DNA of 64,000 nt from Hyphomicrobiales bacterium (GCA_947455025.1 CANGLU010000007.1:1-64000), one strand, 5' to 3'. Positions 28,332 through 38,415 are shown, counted from the first letter of the stretch. Numbers and translations are program-made. Notes: generated by a model from the sequence alone, not told the origin.

Positions 28332-31300
28332 ATGGGAAATGCTAAAGTGTCAGACATAACCATTCCGATAAAGATGGTTATTGTATCCATGGACACCAAC
28401 ATGGCGAGCGCTGCCATGCGTGCGTTTCAAAGCCTGCGCCGCGATTATCCGGGTTTAACGCTCACGCTTCATGGCGCATCCGAATGGATTGATCGGCCAG
28501 AGAAGCTCGAACGGTGTCGCGCCGATATTTTATCGGCCGATATCGTTGTGGCCGCCATGCTGTTCATGGAAGATCATTTCAAGCCCATCATCAATGAATT
28601 GATCGCACGGCGCGATTCGGCTGACGCGATGCTATGCCTTTTATCCGCCGGCGATGTGATGAAAATGACCCGCATGGGCCATTTCAAAATGGATGGTGAG
28701 CCAGGCGGCATTGCGGGTCTGCTCAAAAGGCTGCGGGGCGGCTCGAAGGACCAGCCGGCATCGGCTGGCGCGCAACAAATGAAAATGTTGAAGCGTCTGC
28801 CGCAGATTTTGCGCTTCATTCCCGGCACCGCGCAAGATGTACGGACCTATTTTCTGGCGCTGCAATATTGGCTCGCCGGATCGGATGATAACATCGCCAA
28901 TCTCGTTCGCATGATCATTGATCGCTATGCCGCAGGGCCTCGTAAAGCCTTGCGTGGACGGGTCAAAGTCAACCCGCCGATCGAATATCCAGAGACGGGC
29001 ATCTATCATCCCAAAATGGCTGGCCGCATGGGAACGGACGCGAGCAAATTGCCGCGCGTTGCCGGGCGTCGCGGAACGGTTGGTCTTCTGGGTCTTCGGT
29101 CCTATATGCTGGCGGGCAACAGCAAGCATTATGACGGCGTGATCGAAGCGCTTGAGGCACGCGGATTGAATGTGATTTTGGCCTTTGCCTCGGGCCTTGA
29201 TAATCGCCCGGCCGTTGAAACCTATTTTATGAAAGATGGCCGAGCAACGGTTGATGCCGTTGTCTCGCTTACAGGCTTCTCGCTCGTCGGTGGCCCGGCC
29301 TATAATGATGCGCAAGCCGCCGATGATCTGTTGGCGAAACTTGATGTGCCCTATATCGCTGCGCATCCGGCCGAAATTCAAACGCTTGAACAATGGGGCG
29401 CTTCTGATCGTGGTTTGCTGCCTGTTGAATCGACCATCATGGTGGCTATTCCGGAATTAGATGGCGCAACCGGCCCAATCGTTTTTGGTGGACGGTCGGA
29501 TAATTCGGGCCTTGCATGCAAAGGCTGCCATCGCGGCTGCGTGTTTCCCGCAGGCGACAATGAACGCAACATGCAAAGTTGCATCGAGCGCACGGAAATG
29601 TTGGCCGCTCGCGTTGACCGTCTGGTATCGCTGCGGCAAACGCCGATTGCGGAGCGAAAAATCGCTCTCGTCATTTTCAACTTCCCGCCCAATGCCGGCA
29701 ATACGGGAACGGCTGCCTATCTCTCCGTTTTCGAGTCGCTTCATAAAACGCTTCTGGCGATGAAGGCCGAGGGTTACACGGTTGAGGTTCCTGCCTCGCC
29801 GGAAGTTTTACGCGAAGCTGTCGTCAATGGTAACCGCGAACGGTATGGCGCGGATGCGAATGTGCATTTTCGTATCCCCGTTGATAACCATGTTCGGCGG
29901 GAGCGTTGGTTGTCGGAGATTGAAGCGCAATGGGGCCCGGCCCCCGGTAAGCAACAAAGCGATGGCGGGTCGATTTTTGTGCTCGGTCTTGAGCTCGGCA
30001 ATGTCTTTATCGGCATTCAACCCGCCTTCGGCTATGAAGGCGATCCGATGCGCCTCTTGTTTGAAAAAGGGTTTTCGCCAACCCATGCTTTTTCGGCGTT
30101 TTATCGCTGGCTGCGCGAGGATTTCGGGGCCAATGCGGCGCTTCATTTTGGCACCCATGGCGCGCTCGAATTTATGCCCGGAAAGCAGACAGGGCTGACG
30201 GCCAAAGATTGGCCAGACCGCATGATCGGGGATCTCCCGAATTTTTATCTTTATGCGGCGAATAACCCGTCCGAAGGTGCGATTGCAAAGCGCCGTAGCG
30301 CGGCTACCTTGATCAGCTATATGACGCCGCCGATTGCCCATTCGGGCCTTTATCGCGGTCTGCTTGATCTTAAAGGATCGATTGAAAGCTATCGCACGGT
30401 CTTGGCCGATGGCGCGGAGCCCGATCAGGATTTGATTGCGCTTGTGCAAAGCCAAGCGGTCCTTGTCGATTTGGCAACCGCCGAGCCTGTATGGGGCAGC
30501 GAGGCAGGCGCTAAAATCGATGAACTTGGTAAAACCATTCTCGAACTTGAATATACGCTTATTCCGCATGGGCTGCATGTGGTCGGTGAGCCTTTATCGG
30601 CTGAGCAGCGCGTTGAAATGCTGGAAGCCGTAGCCGATGCCTCGCACGGGATTCGCTTCGAGCGTTCAATTGTTGAGGCGATTGCCAAGGGAGCATCGCC
30701 AGAGTCATTGTCAGACCAGCTCGATCAAGCGCACCACAGCACGCAATTGGAGGCGTTGAAAACCTTATCGGATACCAATCGTTGGTTGTCGGATGATCAT
30801 GAAATACCTGCCATGATGCGGGCGCTTGATGCGCGCTTTATCCGCCCCGCTCCGGGTGGCGACGTGTTGCACAATCCTGCGGTGATGCCGACAGGCCGTA
30901 ACCTGCACGGGCACGATCCTTTCCGGTTACCAAGCGCTTACGCCATGAAGGATGGCGCACGGCAGGCTGAAAAAATATTGGCCCGTCACATCGAAGATAC
31001 GCAAAACATGCCAGAAACCGTGGCCATCGTTTTATGGGGTACGGATAATTTGAAAAATGAAGGCGCCCCTATTGCCCAAGCGCTAGCGCTTATGGGCGCA
31101 GAGCCTCGGTTTGATGGCTATGGTCGTTTGGTGGGTGCACAGCTAACCCCGCTCGCTCAATTGGGCCGTCCTCGCATCGATGTGATGTGCACGTTATCGG
31201 GCATCTTCCGCGATCTCTTGCCGCTGCAAATCAAACTCTTGGCGGAGGCCGCTTATTTTGCCGCTATTGCCGATGAGCCCTTGGAGCAAAACTTTATTCG

Positions 31301-32090
31301 CAAACACGCGCTCGCCCATCAGGCCGAGCATGGCTGCGATATGGAAACGGCCAGCCTGCGCGTCTTTGGCAATGCCGACGGTGCTTATGGCTCCAACGTC
31401 AATCATTTGGTTGAAAACAGCCGCTGGGATGAGGAAGACGAGCTGGCCGAAACCTATACCCGCCGAAAGAGTTTTGCGTATGGCGTGAATGGTAGGCCAA
31501 CCCAGCAAACAGCCTTACTGAATGGCATTTTATCGAAGGTTGATTTTGCCTATCAGAATCTCGATTCGGTTGAGTTGGGTGTCACGACGGTTGATCATTA
31601 TTTCGATACGTTGGGCGGCATCAGCCGCGCGGTGCGTCGTGCAAAAGGCGGCGAGACAGCGGCTGTCTATATCAGCGATCAAACGCGTGGCGATGGTGTG
31701 GTGCGCACCTTGTCGGAACAAGTTTCGCTTGAAACCCGCACCCGCATGCTCAACCCGAAATGGTATGATGGCATGTTAAGCCATGGCTATGAGGGCGTTC
31801 GGCAGATTGAAGAACACATCGCCAATACGGTTGGCTGGTCAGCGACCACAGGTGAAGTGCAGCCATGGGTTTATCAGCAACTCACCCAAACCTTTATGCT
31901 TGATCCGGAAATGCGCGAGCGGTTAGCGGCCCTTAATCCGACGGCATCCGCCAATATGGCCAATCGGTTGCTCGAAGCGCATCGCCGAAATTATTGGAAC
32001 CCGGATGACGCGACGCTTGAGGCGCTCAAAAACGCCAGCGAAGACCTCGAGGATATTTTAGAAGGCGTCCGCGAAAGTGCCGCTGCGTGA
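28332..32090 (+). CDS. bchH: Magnesium chelatase subunit H
   Basis: A 1252-residue porphyrin-binding subunit that, with BchI and BchD, inserts Mg2+ into protoporphyrin IX. It has the N-terminal BchH/DUF3479-type region (about residues 10-170) and then the long CobN/Mg-chelatase domain. Length matches BchH rather than CobN, and the genetic setting (hemA, acsF, puhE) supports that. It is placed after hemA instead of between bchB and bchL. bchI and bchD are not in this window. Confidence 0.96.
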   Translation: MGNAKVSDITIPIKMVIVSMDTNMASAAMRAFQSLRRDYPGLTLTLHGASEWIDRPEKLERCRADILSADIVVAAMLFMEDHFKPIINELIARRDSADAMLCLLSAGDVMKMTRMGHFKMDGEPGGIAGLLKRLRGGSKDQPASAGAQQMKMLKRLPQILRFIPGTAQDVRTYFLALQYWLAGSDDNIANLVRMIIDRYAAGPRKALRGRVKVNPPIEYPETGIYHPKMAGRMGTDASKLPRVAGRRGTVGLLGLRSYMLAGNSKHYDGVIEALEARGLNVILAFASGLDNRPAVETYFMKDGRATVDAVVSLTGFSLVGGPAYNDAQAADDLLAKLDVPYIAAHPAEIQTLEQWGASDRGLLPVESTIMVAIPELDGATGPIVFGGRSDNSGLACKGCHRGCVFPAGDNERNMQSCIERTEMLAARVDRLVSLRQTPIAERKIALVIFNFPPNAGNTGTAAYLSVFESLHKTLLAMKAEGYTVEVPASPEVLREAVVNGNRERYGADANVHFRIPVDNHVRRERWLSEIEAQWGPAPGKQQSDGGSIFVLGLELGNVFIGIQPAFGYEGDPMRLLFEKGFSPTHAFSAFYRWLREDFGANAALHFGTHGALEFMPGKQTGLTAKDWPDRMIGDLPNFYLYAANNPSEGAIAKRRSAATLISYMTPPIAHSGLYRGLLDLKGSIESYRTVLADGAEPDQDLIALVQSQAVLVDLATAEPVWGSEAGAKIDELGKTILELEYTLIPHGLHVVGEPLSAEQRVEMLEAVADASHGIRFERSIVEAIAKGASPESLSDQLDQAHHSTQLEALKTLSDTNRWLSDDHEIPAMMRALDARFIRPAPGGDVLHNPAVMPTGRNLHGHDPFRLPSAYAMKDGARQAEKILARHIEDTQNMPETVAIVLWGTDNLKNEGAPIAQALALMGAEPRFDGYGRLVGAQLTPLAQLGRPRIDVMCTLSGIFRDLLPLQIKLLAEAAYFAAIADEPLEQNFIRKHALAHQAEHGCDMETASLRVFGNADGAYGSNVNHLVENSRWDEEDELAETYTRRKSFAYGVNGRPTQQTALLNGILSKVDFAYQNLDSVELGVTTVDHYFDTLGGISRAVRRAKGGETAAVYISDQTRGDGVVRTLSEQVSLETRTRMLNPKWYDGMLSHGYEGVRQIEEHIANTVGWSATTGEVQPWVYQQLTQTFMLDPEMRERLAALNPTASANMANRLLEAHRRNYWNPDDATLEALKNASEDLEDILEGVRESAAA

Positions 32091-32108
32091 TGGCATGATC
32101 CTGAAAGC

Positions 32109-32555
32109 ATGGAGCCGCGTATAAAGCCCATGCAACAGGAAAAACGCACAATGGTCGTCTGGCTAGGCATTTGGGCAATCGCTGCAACACTCATGATCGC
32201 CGTTGACATGGTGTGGCTAACTTGGCTCGGCCGTGGCTTTTACTTGCAGGAAATTGGCGATCTTTTGCTGGATACGCCCAATTTGCCTGCGGCGCTCGCG
32301 TTTTATGGGCTTTATAGCGTGGGCGTCGTGGTCATCATCATCGCGCCCGCCCTTGAGGCTCAATCCGTATTGCGCGCTTTGCTCGTAGGCATTTTATTTG
32401 GGCTTGTTGCCTATGGCACCTATGATTTGACGAATCTCGCCGTGATGAAGGGTTTTACCACCAAGATCGCCTTGATCGATATGGCGTGGGGTGGCGTGGT
32501 AACCGGCTTTGTCAGCGCTGTAACGGTGAAAATCGCGACTTCGCTTGGATGGTAG
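32109..32555 (+). CDS. DUF2177-like membrane protein
   Basis: A 148-residue protein with four hydrophobic helices, about residues 14-34, 53-78, 84-103 and 118-140. The FGLVAYGTYDLTNLAVMKGF segment and MAWGG are features of the DUF2177 family, whose function is unknown. An internal ATG nine codons in is an alternative start. It follows bchH by 18 bases and may be the last gene of that transcript. Confidence 0.75.
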   Translation: MEPRIKPMQQEKRTMVVWLGIWAIAATLMIAVDMVWLTWLGRGFYLQEIGDLLLDTPNLPAALAFYGLYSVGVVVIIIAPALEAQSVLRALLVGILFGLVAYGTYDLTNLAVMKGFTTKIALIDMAWGGVVTGFVSAVTVKIATSLGW

Positions 32556-32682
32556 CCTAAAAGACCACGGGATATGCGCTTCATCTTGAGGTCGCATACT
32601 TGACCCGTATCGCCTGAAGCGGGCAAACACACTTTCTATACACGGTACCTTTGGTTCGTTCCCTGTCGAAAGAGTGGTTCCC

Positions 32683-33354
32683 ATGTCTCGCACCCTGATT
32701 GCTCCCTCGGTTCTCTCCGCTGATTTCTCGAAACTCGGCGACGAGGTTGAAGCCGTTGTTCAAGCGGGCGCGGATTGGATCCATCTCGATGTGATGGACG
32801 GCCATTTCGTGCCGAACATCACTTTCGGCCCGCCCGTAATCAAAGCCATTCGCAACCGCACGGACAAGATTTTCGATTGCCATTTGATGATCGCTCCGGC
32901 TGATCCCTATCTCGCCGCCTTCGCGGATGCCGGGTGTGATTACATTACCGTTCATGCCGAAGCGGGGCCGCATCTCGACCGCTCGCTGCAAACCATCCGC
33001 GCTTTGGGTAAGAAGGCAGGCGTGTCGCTTAATCCGTCGACGCATGAAAGCGTCATTGAATATGTGCTGGATCGGCTTGATCTCGTGCTGCTGATGACGG
33101 TCAATCCGGGCTTTGGCGGGCAGGCCTTTATTCCCTCGGTCATCGAGAAAGTCGCGCGGGTGAAGAAGATGATCGGCACGCGCGATATAAGGATTGAAAT
33201 CGACGGCGGCGTCACAGCTGAAACAGCGCCATTGCTAACGGCTGCAGGCGCCGATGTGCTGGTGGCGGGTTCAGCAGTCTTTAAGGGCGGGCCGTCGGCC
33301 TATGTGTCAAACATCACGGCTATTCGTAACGTGGCGGATGCTGCTGCGCGATAA
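32683..33354 (+). CDS. rpe: Ribulose-phosphate 3-epimerase
   Basis: A 223-residue TIM-barrel enzyme that interconverts ribulose 5-phosphate and xylulose 5-phosphate in the pentose phosphate and Calvin cycles. Marks: [13 protein letters not shown] at the start, [21 protein letters not shown] and the phosphate loop at DGGVTAET and AGSAVFKG. The ATG at 32683 is preferred over a GTG three codons earlier. It also connects to the pentitol pathways coded at the other end of the window. Confidence 0.95.
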   Translation: MSRTLIAPSVLSADFSKLGDEVEAVVQAGADWIHLDVMDGHFVPNITFGPPVIKAIRNRTDKIFDCHLMIAPADPYLAAFADAGCDYITVHAEAGPHLDRSLQTIRALGKKAGVSLNPSTHESVIEYVLDRLDLVLLMTVNPGFGGQAFIPSVIEKVARVKKMIGTRDIRIEIDGGVTAETAPLLTAAGADVLVAGSAVFKGGPSAYVSNITAIRNVADAAAR

Positions 33355-33376
33355 AGGATAGTGCAGTAATCTATCC

Positions 33377-33546
33377 GTCATTGCGAGGTGAGGAGCGCTT
33401 CGCGAAGCGAACAAAACGATCCTGTGAATCGTTTTGAGTGACGAACGCGAAGCAACCCAGTTGATGATGAAAGAAAAAGCGCAGTGGCAACACCGCGCTT
33501 TTTTTCATTCTGTTAGCTGGGTTGCTTCGCGTTCGCTAGCAATGAC
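33377..33546. repeat. 170-bp palindromic repeat element
   Basis: The outer arms are GTCATTGC (33377-33384) with GCAATGAC (33539-33546), and an inner 19-bp perfect pair, CGAACGCGAAGCAACCCAG (33442-33460) with CTGGGTTGCTTCGCGTTCG (33517-33535). Within the left half there is a further 9-bp stem, CAAAACGAT/ATCGTTTTG (33412-33436), and a GCTTCGCGAAGC palindrome. Short elements with GTCATTGCGAG ends are widespread repeats in many bacteria; this looks like one copy, in the gap between convergent genes. Confidence 0.85.
33474..33505. terminator. Two-way terminator between rpe and fhs
   Basis: AAAAAGCGC (33474-33482) and GCGCTTTTT (33495-33503) pair around GTG-gcaa-CAC, with A-tract on one side and T-tract on the other, so it can stop transcription from rpe and from the convergent fhs. 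It forms the loop of the palindromic element 33377-33546. Confidence 0.85.
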
Positions 33547-33558
33547 GAAAGCAGTTGC

Positions 33559-35235
33559 TCAGAACAGCCCTTCAACCTCACCTGCATCGTTCAACCGAAT
33601 GACTTCGGCGGAAGGCACGCGTGGCAGGCCTGGCATGGTCATGATCTCGCCGCAGATGGCGACGATGAAGCCCGCGCCGGCTGAAAGCCTTACTTCGCGC
33701 ACAGGCACCGAGTGGCCGGTGGGCGCGCCGCGCACATTCGGATCGGTGGTGAAGGAATATTGCGTCTTCGCCATGCAAACCGGTAGATGGCCATAACCCG
33801 CTGCTTCCCACACTTTTAGTTGATCGCGGATTGATTTATCGGCCAGCACTTCGTCCGCATGATAGATGCGTTTGGCAATGGTTTCGATCTTCTGGAACAA
33901 AGGCATTTCATCCGGATAAAGCGGAGCGAAATTAGCCGCGCCCGATTCAGCGAGGGATACAACCTTATGCGCCAATTCTTCGATGCCAGCAGAACCATGC
34001 GCCCAATGCTTGCACAAGATTGCTTCCGAGCCTTGGCTCGCGACATAATCCTTCACGGCTTGGATTTCAGCATCCGTATCCGAGAAGAAATGGTTGATGG
34101 CTACCACAACGGGCACGCCGAAGCCCTTGGTATTGGCGATGTGGCGACCCAAATTGGCGCAGCCCTTTTTGACGGCTTCGACATTCTCGGCACCGAGATC
34201 AGCCTTCGCCACGCCGCCATTCATCTTCATAGCGCGAACGGTGGCGACAATCACAGCGGCCGATGGCTTCAAGCCCGCTTTGCGGCACTTGATGTCGAAG
34301 AACTTTTCAGCGCCAAGATCCGCGCCGAAGCCTGCTTCGGTCACAACATAATCGCCGAGCTTTAAAGCGGCGGTCGTTGCGATCACCGAGTTGCAGCCAT
34401 GCGCGATATTGGCGAACGGGCCGCCATGCACGAAAGCAGGATTGTTCTCGAGCGTCTGTACGAGGTTTGGCTGCATCGCGTCCTTCAAAAGAACGGCCAT
34501 GGCGCTGTCGGCCTTGATGTCGCGGCAATAGACGGGTGTCTTGTCGCGGCGATAGGCCACGACGATGTCACCCAAGCGCTTTTGCAGATCCATCAGATCT
34601 TTGGACAGGCAGAGAATGGCCATCACTTCGGAGGCAACCGTAATGTCAAAGCCGGTCTGGCGCGGGAAGCCGTTCGACACGCCGCCAAGCGACACGACAA
34701 TGTCGCGCAGTGCGCGGTCGTTCATGTCCATCACGCGGCGCCACACCACGCGGCGCTCGTCGATGCCGAGTTCGTTGCCCCAATAGATGTGATTGTCGAT
34801 CATGGCCGATAAAAGATTATGCGCCGAGGTGATGGCGTGGAAATCGCCCGTGAAATGCAGGTTCATTTCTTCCATCGGGACAACTTGAGCGTAACCGCCA
34901 CCAGCCGCACCACCCTTCATGCCGAAATTCGGGCCGAGCGAGGCTTCGCGGATACAGACAATCGCCTTTTTGCCGATGCGGTTGAGGCCATCGCCCAAGC
35001 CGACCGTGGTGGTCGTCTTACCTTCGCCCGCAGGCGTCGGGTTAATGGCGGTGACGAGGATCAACTTGCCGTCTTTGCGGCTCTCGAGCGACTTCAAAAA
35101 GCTCTGGCTGACTTTTGCTTTGTCATGACCATAGGGGAGAAGATCTTCTGCGGGGATGCCAAGCTTGGCACCAATCTCCATGATTGGCTTTTTCTTGGCT
35201 TCGCGTGCAATTTCAATATCTGTCTTAACCGCCAT
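33559..35235 (-). CDS. fhs: Formate-tetrahydrofolate ligase
   Basis: A 558-residue ATP-dependent enzyme that loads formate onto tetrahydrofolate. The nucleotide loop [19 protein letters not shown] lies at about residues 66-84, and the [10 protein letters not shown] and [14 protein letters not shown] segments are family marks. Fhs links C1 units to serine and purine synthesis; with the aminotransferase at 39795 it suggests an active glycine/serine/C1 exchange. Convergent with rpe. Confidence 0.97.
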   Translation of the reverse strand: MAVKTDIEIAREAKKKPIMEIGAKLGIPAEDLLPYGHDKAKVSQSFLKSLESRKDGKLILVTAINPTPAGEGKTTTTVGLGDGLNRIGKKAIVCIREASLGPNFGMKGGAAGGGYAQVVPMEEMNLHFTGDFHAITSAHNLLSAMIDNHIYWGNELGIDERRVVWRRVMDMNDRALRDIVVSLGGVSNGFPRQTGFDITVASEVMAILCLSKDLMDLQKRLGDIVVAYRRDKTPVYCRDIKADSAMAVLLKDAMQPNLVQTLENNPAFVHGGPFANIAHGCNSVIATTAALKLGDYVVTEAGFGADLGAEKFFDIKCRKAGLKPSAAVIVATVRAMKMNGGVAKADLGAENVEAVKKGCANLGRHIANTKGFGVPVVVAINHFFSDTDAEIQAVKDYVASQGSEAILCKHWAHGSAGIEELAHKVVSLAESGAANFAPLYPDEMPLFQKIETIAKRIYHADEVLADKSIRDQLKVWEAAGYGHLPVCMAKTQYSFTTDPNVRGAPTGHSVPVREVRLSAGAGFIVAICGEIMTMPGLPRVPSAEVIRLNDAGEVEGLF

Positions 35236-35414
35236 TTTCTGCTCCCATCTTGATCAAGCTTAGGCTTGAAGTGTCTGTTCTGGTTTTGCCGGAAGGAAGT
35301 GGCTAAATCTAGCCGAATTCCGTCAGATACTTGCTCATGATAGGCAAATCTTGGCTTTCGACCGTTTGCGATATCTTGTTTGCGCCATCACATGGCGGCT
35401 TTTAGACATCGCGA

Positions 35415-36356
35415 TCAAGCCGATGAGGATGGTTCCAACAAATCGGTTTGTTTCATATTTTCGGCAAGGGCGAGAGACGTTTCTCTGAGATAGGCGAGAA
35501 AAACGGTCGCGATGGGGCTTAATTTTTTACCCCGTACCGTCACCGTGAACCAGTGCGATTGGATCGGGAATCCTTCGACGGGAAGAAGCGCGAAGGATGC
35601 GTCCGGTGCCATAGTCCCGATGGCGTGGTGGGAAAGAATGGCGCAGCCTAAGCCCCCCGCGACCGCTTCTTTAATGGCTTCATTGGAGCCTAGACTTAAG
35701 CGAATACGGGGATTGATGGCATGCGATTGAAAGAATTTCTCCGCCATCTTACGGGTGCCGGACCCTTGCTCCCGCAGGATCAAGGCTTCTTGCGCAAAGA
35801 GCGATAAGGGAATTTTTTTTCGCTGCACAAGCGGATGCGATTTCGGCGCAATTACAACCAGCGGATTGTGCAGAAACATTTCGCTTTCGACATCAAGATC
35901 AGATGGCGGCACCGACATAATGGCGATATCGACTCGATTGTCGCGCAACAACTGGATAACGCCATCGCGGTTAAACACATCGAGTTTAATATCGATATCG
36001 GGATAGGTTTGGAAAAAGCGGCCGAGCATGCGGGGAATAAAATATTTTGCTGTGCTCACCACGGCCACCCGCAACTCACCGCGGGAGAGGCCTTTGGCGC
36101 GATCAACCGTTTGGATAAAGGCGTTCCATTCCCCCATCATCGCGCGCGAGGATTGGGCCAATTCCTGGCCGATATCGGTGAGATAGATTTTTTTCCCGAC
36201 CACCTCATAGAGCGGCAAACCGATCGATAGCGATAATTCGCGCAACTGCATGGACGCCGTTGGCTGGGTCACGTTGCAGCGTCGGGCAGCCCGCGTCATG
36301 CTGCCCTCATCGGCCAGCGCAAGAAAGAGGCGCAATTGTCGAAACGTCACATTCAT
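35415..36356 (-). CDS. LysR-type regulator, CbbR/CmpR-like
   Basis: A 313-residue regulator from the start MNVTFRQLRLF; the longer frame upstream crosses the shared promoter and is not likely. Residues 1-60 form the winged helix-turn-helix (MTRAARRCNVTQPTASMQLRELS) and 90-295 the substrate-binding domain (ELRVAVVSTAKYFIP). It is divergent from an SbtA-type bicarbonate transporter with a perfect palindrome between them. CbbR/CmpR relatives sense carbon-fixation metabolites; that it controls the transporter is an inference from the layout. Confidence 0.88.
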   Translation of the reverse strand: MNVTFRQLRLFLALADEGSMTRAARRCNVTQPTASMQLRELSLSIGLPLYEVVGKKIYLTDIGQELAQSSRAMMGEWNAFIQTVDRAKGLSRGELRVAVVSTAKYFIPRMLGRFFQTYPDIDIKLDVFNRDGVIQLLRDNRVDIAIMSVPPSDLDVESEMFLHNPLVVIAPKSHPLVQRKKIPLSLFAQEALILREQGSGTRKMAEKFFQSHAINPRIRLSLGSNEAIKEAVAGGLGCAILSHHAIGTMAPDASFALLPVEGFPIQSHWFTVTVRGKKLSPIATVFLAYLRETSLALAENMKQTDLLEPSSSA

Positions 36357-36374
36357 AGATAAAACTCTATCATT

Positions 36375-36392
36375 ATTGATTATAAAATCAAT
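36375..36392. promoter_or_regulatory. LysR-type operator between the regulator and the transporter
   Basis: ATTGATTATAAAATCAAT is a perfect palindrome with 7-base arms and a 4-base centre and contains the T-N11-A core. It sits 19 bases from the LysR start and 57 from the transporter start, the usual place for autoregulation and activation. Confidence 0.75.
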
Positions 36393-36448
36393 TTTTATCG
36401 ATGCTTTTGATCTGCTAGGCGCTCTTTTGAAACAAAGGAGTATCTGCA

Positions 36449-37408
36449 ATGTCCAATTTCATGGATCCCGCTATTCTGTTCTTCATTTTTGGCGTCTTCG
36501 CCGGGGCCGTTAAATCAAATCTCGAAATCCCGCAGCCCATTTCAAGGTTTTTAGCCCTTTACCTTCTAATGTCGCTCGGGCTCAGAGGCGGCTTTGAACT
36601 GGCCCATTCGGGCCTTACCCCAACCGTCGTCAGCGGGCTGGTGGTTGCCCTTTCTTTGGCGGTTATTGTTCCAACCATCGGGCATCTGCTCTTAAAGCGG
36701 GTCGTTAGCGGCTTCGATGCCGCGGCCATTGCCGCCACTTACGGGTCGGTGAGCGCTGTTACCTTCATCACCGCTACCCGTTATCTTGATGATCAGGGTA
36801 TCGCCTTTGGTGGCCATATGGCAGCTGCTATGGCTTTCATGGAATCGCCTGCGATTGTCATGGCCATTCTCTTTGCCAATCAGCTCCGCAAGGCACAATC
36901 GGGTGCAGCAAAGACGTCCTCGCCCTTCCACATTCTAAAAGAATCGCTCACCGATGGAGCCCAAATTTTGCTGATGGGTTCAGTTGTCGTCGGCATTTTT
37001 TCGGGCGAAGTCGGCAAAGCCGCAATGCAACCCTTCTCGGGCGATCTCTTCAAAGGCATGCTCGCGCTCTTCCTCCTCGATATGGGCTTGATGACCGCCC
37101 GTAATTTTCCCTCGCTCCGGACGCTGTCGCCCTGGTTATTGGCGTATGCGGTGATAGGTCCCGTGCTGCACGCCCTTCTGGCGCTTGCTCTATCGGCGGT
37201 TTTCCGCTTGTCAGCAGGCGATGCCGGGTTGCTGATGGTTCTGGCCGCCAGTGCGTCCTACATCGCGGTACCTGCCGCGCTTCGCTTTGCGCTGCCGGAA
37301 GCCAATGCCTCGCTCTATTTTGGTCTATCGTTGGGGATCACGTTTCCGATCAATATTTTGGTTGGAATTCCCATCTATATCGGCATCGCCCAACGCGTCT
37401 TGGCTTGA
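36449..37408 (+). CDS. SbtA-type sodium-dependent bicarbonate transporter
   Basis: A 319-residue membrane protein with about ten helices in two inverted halves, matching the DUF897/SbtA family by its FIFGVFAGAVKSNLEIP opening, the LYLLMSLGLRGG segment and the AATYGSVSAVTFITA region. The opening conserves the pore-facing pattern of cyanobacterial SbtA. An AAAGGAG site lies 11 bases before the ATG. No SbtB-like PII protein follows it. Bicarbonate uptake fits Calvin-cycle or anaplerotic needs in phototrophic growth; function is inferred from family. Confidence 0.82.
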   Translation: MSNFMDPAILFFIFGVFAGAVKSNLEIPQPISRFLALYLLMSLGLRGGFELAHSGLTPTVVSGLVVALSLAVIVPTIGHLLLKRVVSGFDAAAIAATYGSVSAVTFITATRYLDDQGIAFGGHMAAAMAFMESPAIVMAILFANQLRKAQSGAAKTSSPFHILKESLTDGAQILLMGSVVVGIFSGEVGKAAMQPFSGDLFKGMLALFLLDMGLMTARNFPSLRTLSPWLLAYAVIGPVLHALLALALSAVFRLSAGDAGLLMVLAASASYIAVPAALRFALPEANASLYFGLSLGITFPINILVGIPIYIGIAQRVLA

Positions 37409-37410
37409 CA

Positions 37411-37439
37411 GGGGCGGCATTTTTGCCGCCCCATCTTTT
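37411..37439 (+). terminator. Hairpin after the bicarbonate transporter
   Basis: GGGGCGGC/GCCGCCCC forms a perfect 8-bp stem with a 6-base loop three bases after the stop codon, followed by ATCTTTT. The T-tract is short, so read-through to the next gene is possible. Confidence 0.75.
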
Positions 37440-37467
37440 ACCAAGACGACATTGAAAGAGGCTGTTG

Positions 37468-38406
37468 ATGGCAATCCCAAACGCGTTGCAGAATAAACTG
37501 CGCATTCCCGCTATTGCAGCGCCCCTATTTTTGGCCTCTAGTCCTGATCTCGTTGTTGAAACCTGCCGGGCTGGAATGGTTGGCACCTTTCCCGCGCTTA
37601 ATCAGCGAACAACCGAAGGCTTTGAGGAATGGCTTCACGAGATCGAGGAGCGATTATCGACAGAGCCAAAGGCTGCCCCCTTCGGCGTTAATCTGATCGT
37701 TCATAAAACGAATACGCGTCTTGCTCAGGATCTGGATTGTGTCGTCAAACATCGCGTGCCGATTGTCATTACATCGCTTGGCGCGGTCCGCGATGTGGTT
37801 GATGCCGTCCATTCCTATGGCGGTTTGGTCTTTCACGACATTATCAGCCGTCGCCATGCGGAGAAAGCAAGCGAGGCGGGCGTAGATGGCCTGATTGCGG
37901 TATGCGCGGGTGCCGGCGGGCATGCGGGCAATCTCAATCCATTTGCGCTTCTTCACGAAGTGAAATCGGTTTTCTCCGGTACGGTGATTTTGTCGGGTTC
38001 GCTCAGCACCGGTCGCGATATCGCCGCCGCACGGTTGATGGGCGCCGATTTAGCCTATCTCGGCACGCGCTTTCTTGCGACCAAAGAGGCGTTGGTTGAG
38101 AAAGCCTATCAACAGATGATCCTTGATTCACGCGCTGCCGATATCATCTACACGCCCAATATATCGGGCGTGAATGCCAATTTCATGCGCGAAAGCATCA
38201 AGGCTGCGGGGCTAGATCCCGATGACCTTCCACCCCATGGCAAGCTCGATATGGGATCGGAAGCGAAAGTTTGGAAAACAATCTGGTCCGCGGGCCAAGG
38301 GGTAGGTGCCATCTCGGAAGTGCTGAGCGTGGCCGAGCTATGCGACCAATTTTTGAACGATTACCGCGTAGCGATGCGTGAAGCCGCACATGATCCGTTT
38401 ATCTGA
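37468..38406 (+). CDS. Nitronate monooxygenase-like flavoprotein
   Basis: A 312-residue TIM-barrel FMN protein of the 2-nitropropane dioxygenase/nitronate monooxygenase family: IPAIAAPLFLASSPDLV at the start, the FMN segment GAGGHAG (about residues 149-155), then SGSLSTGRD and ADLAYLGTRFLATKEA. The ATG at 37468 has AAAGAGG upstream. The family also contains enoyl-ACP-reductase-like and other oxidoreductases, so the substrate is open. It lies 59 bases after the transporter gene. Confidence 0.85.
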   Translation: MAIPNALQNKLRIPAIAAPLFLASSPDLVVETCRAGMVGTFPALNQRTTEGFEEWLHEIEERLSTEPKAAPFGVNLIVHKTNTRLAQDLDCVVKHRVPIVITSLGAVRDVVDAVHSYGGLVFHDIISRRHAEKASEAGVDGLIAVCAGAGGHAGNLNPFALLHEVKSVFSGTVILSGSLSTGRDIAAARLMGADLAYLGTRFLATKEALVEKAYQQMILDSRAADIIYTPNISGVNANFMRESIKAAGLDPDDLPPHGKLDMGSEAKVWKTIWSAGQGVGAISEVLSVAELCDQFLNDYRVAMREAAHDPFI

Positions 38407-38415
38407 TCGCTGCTC

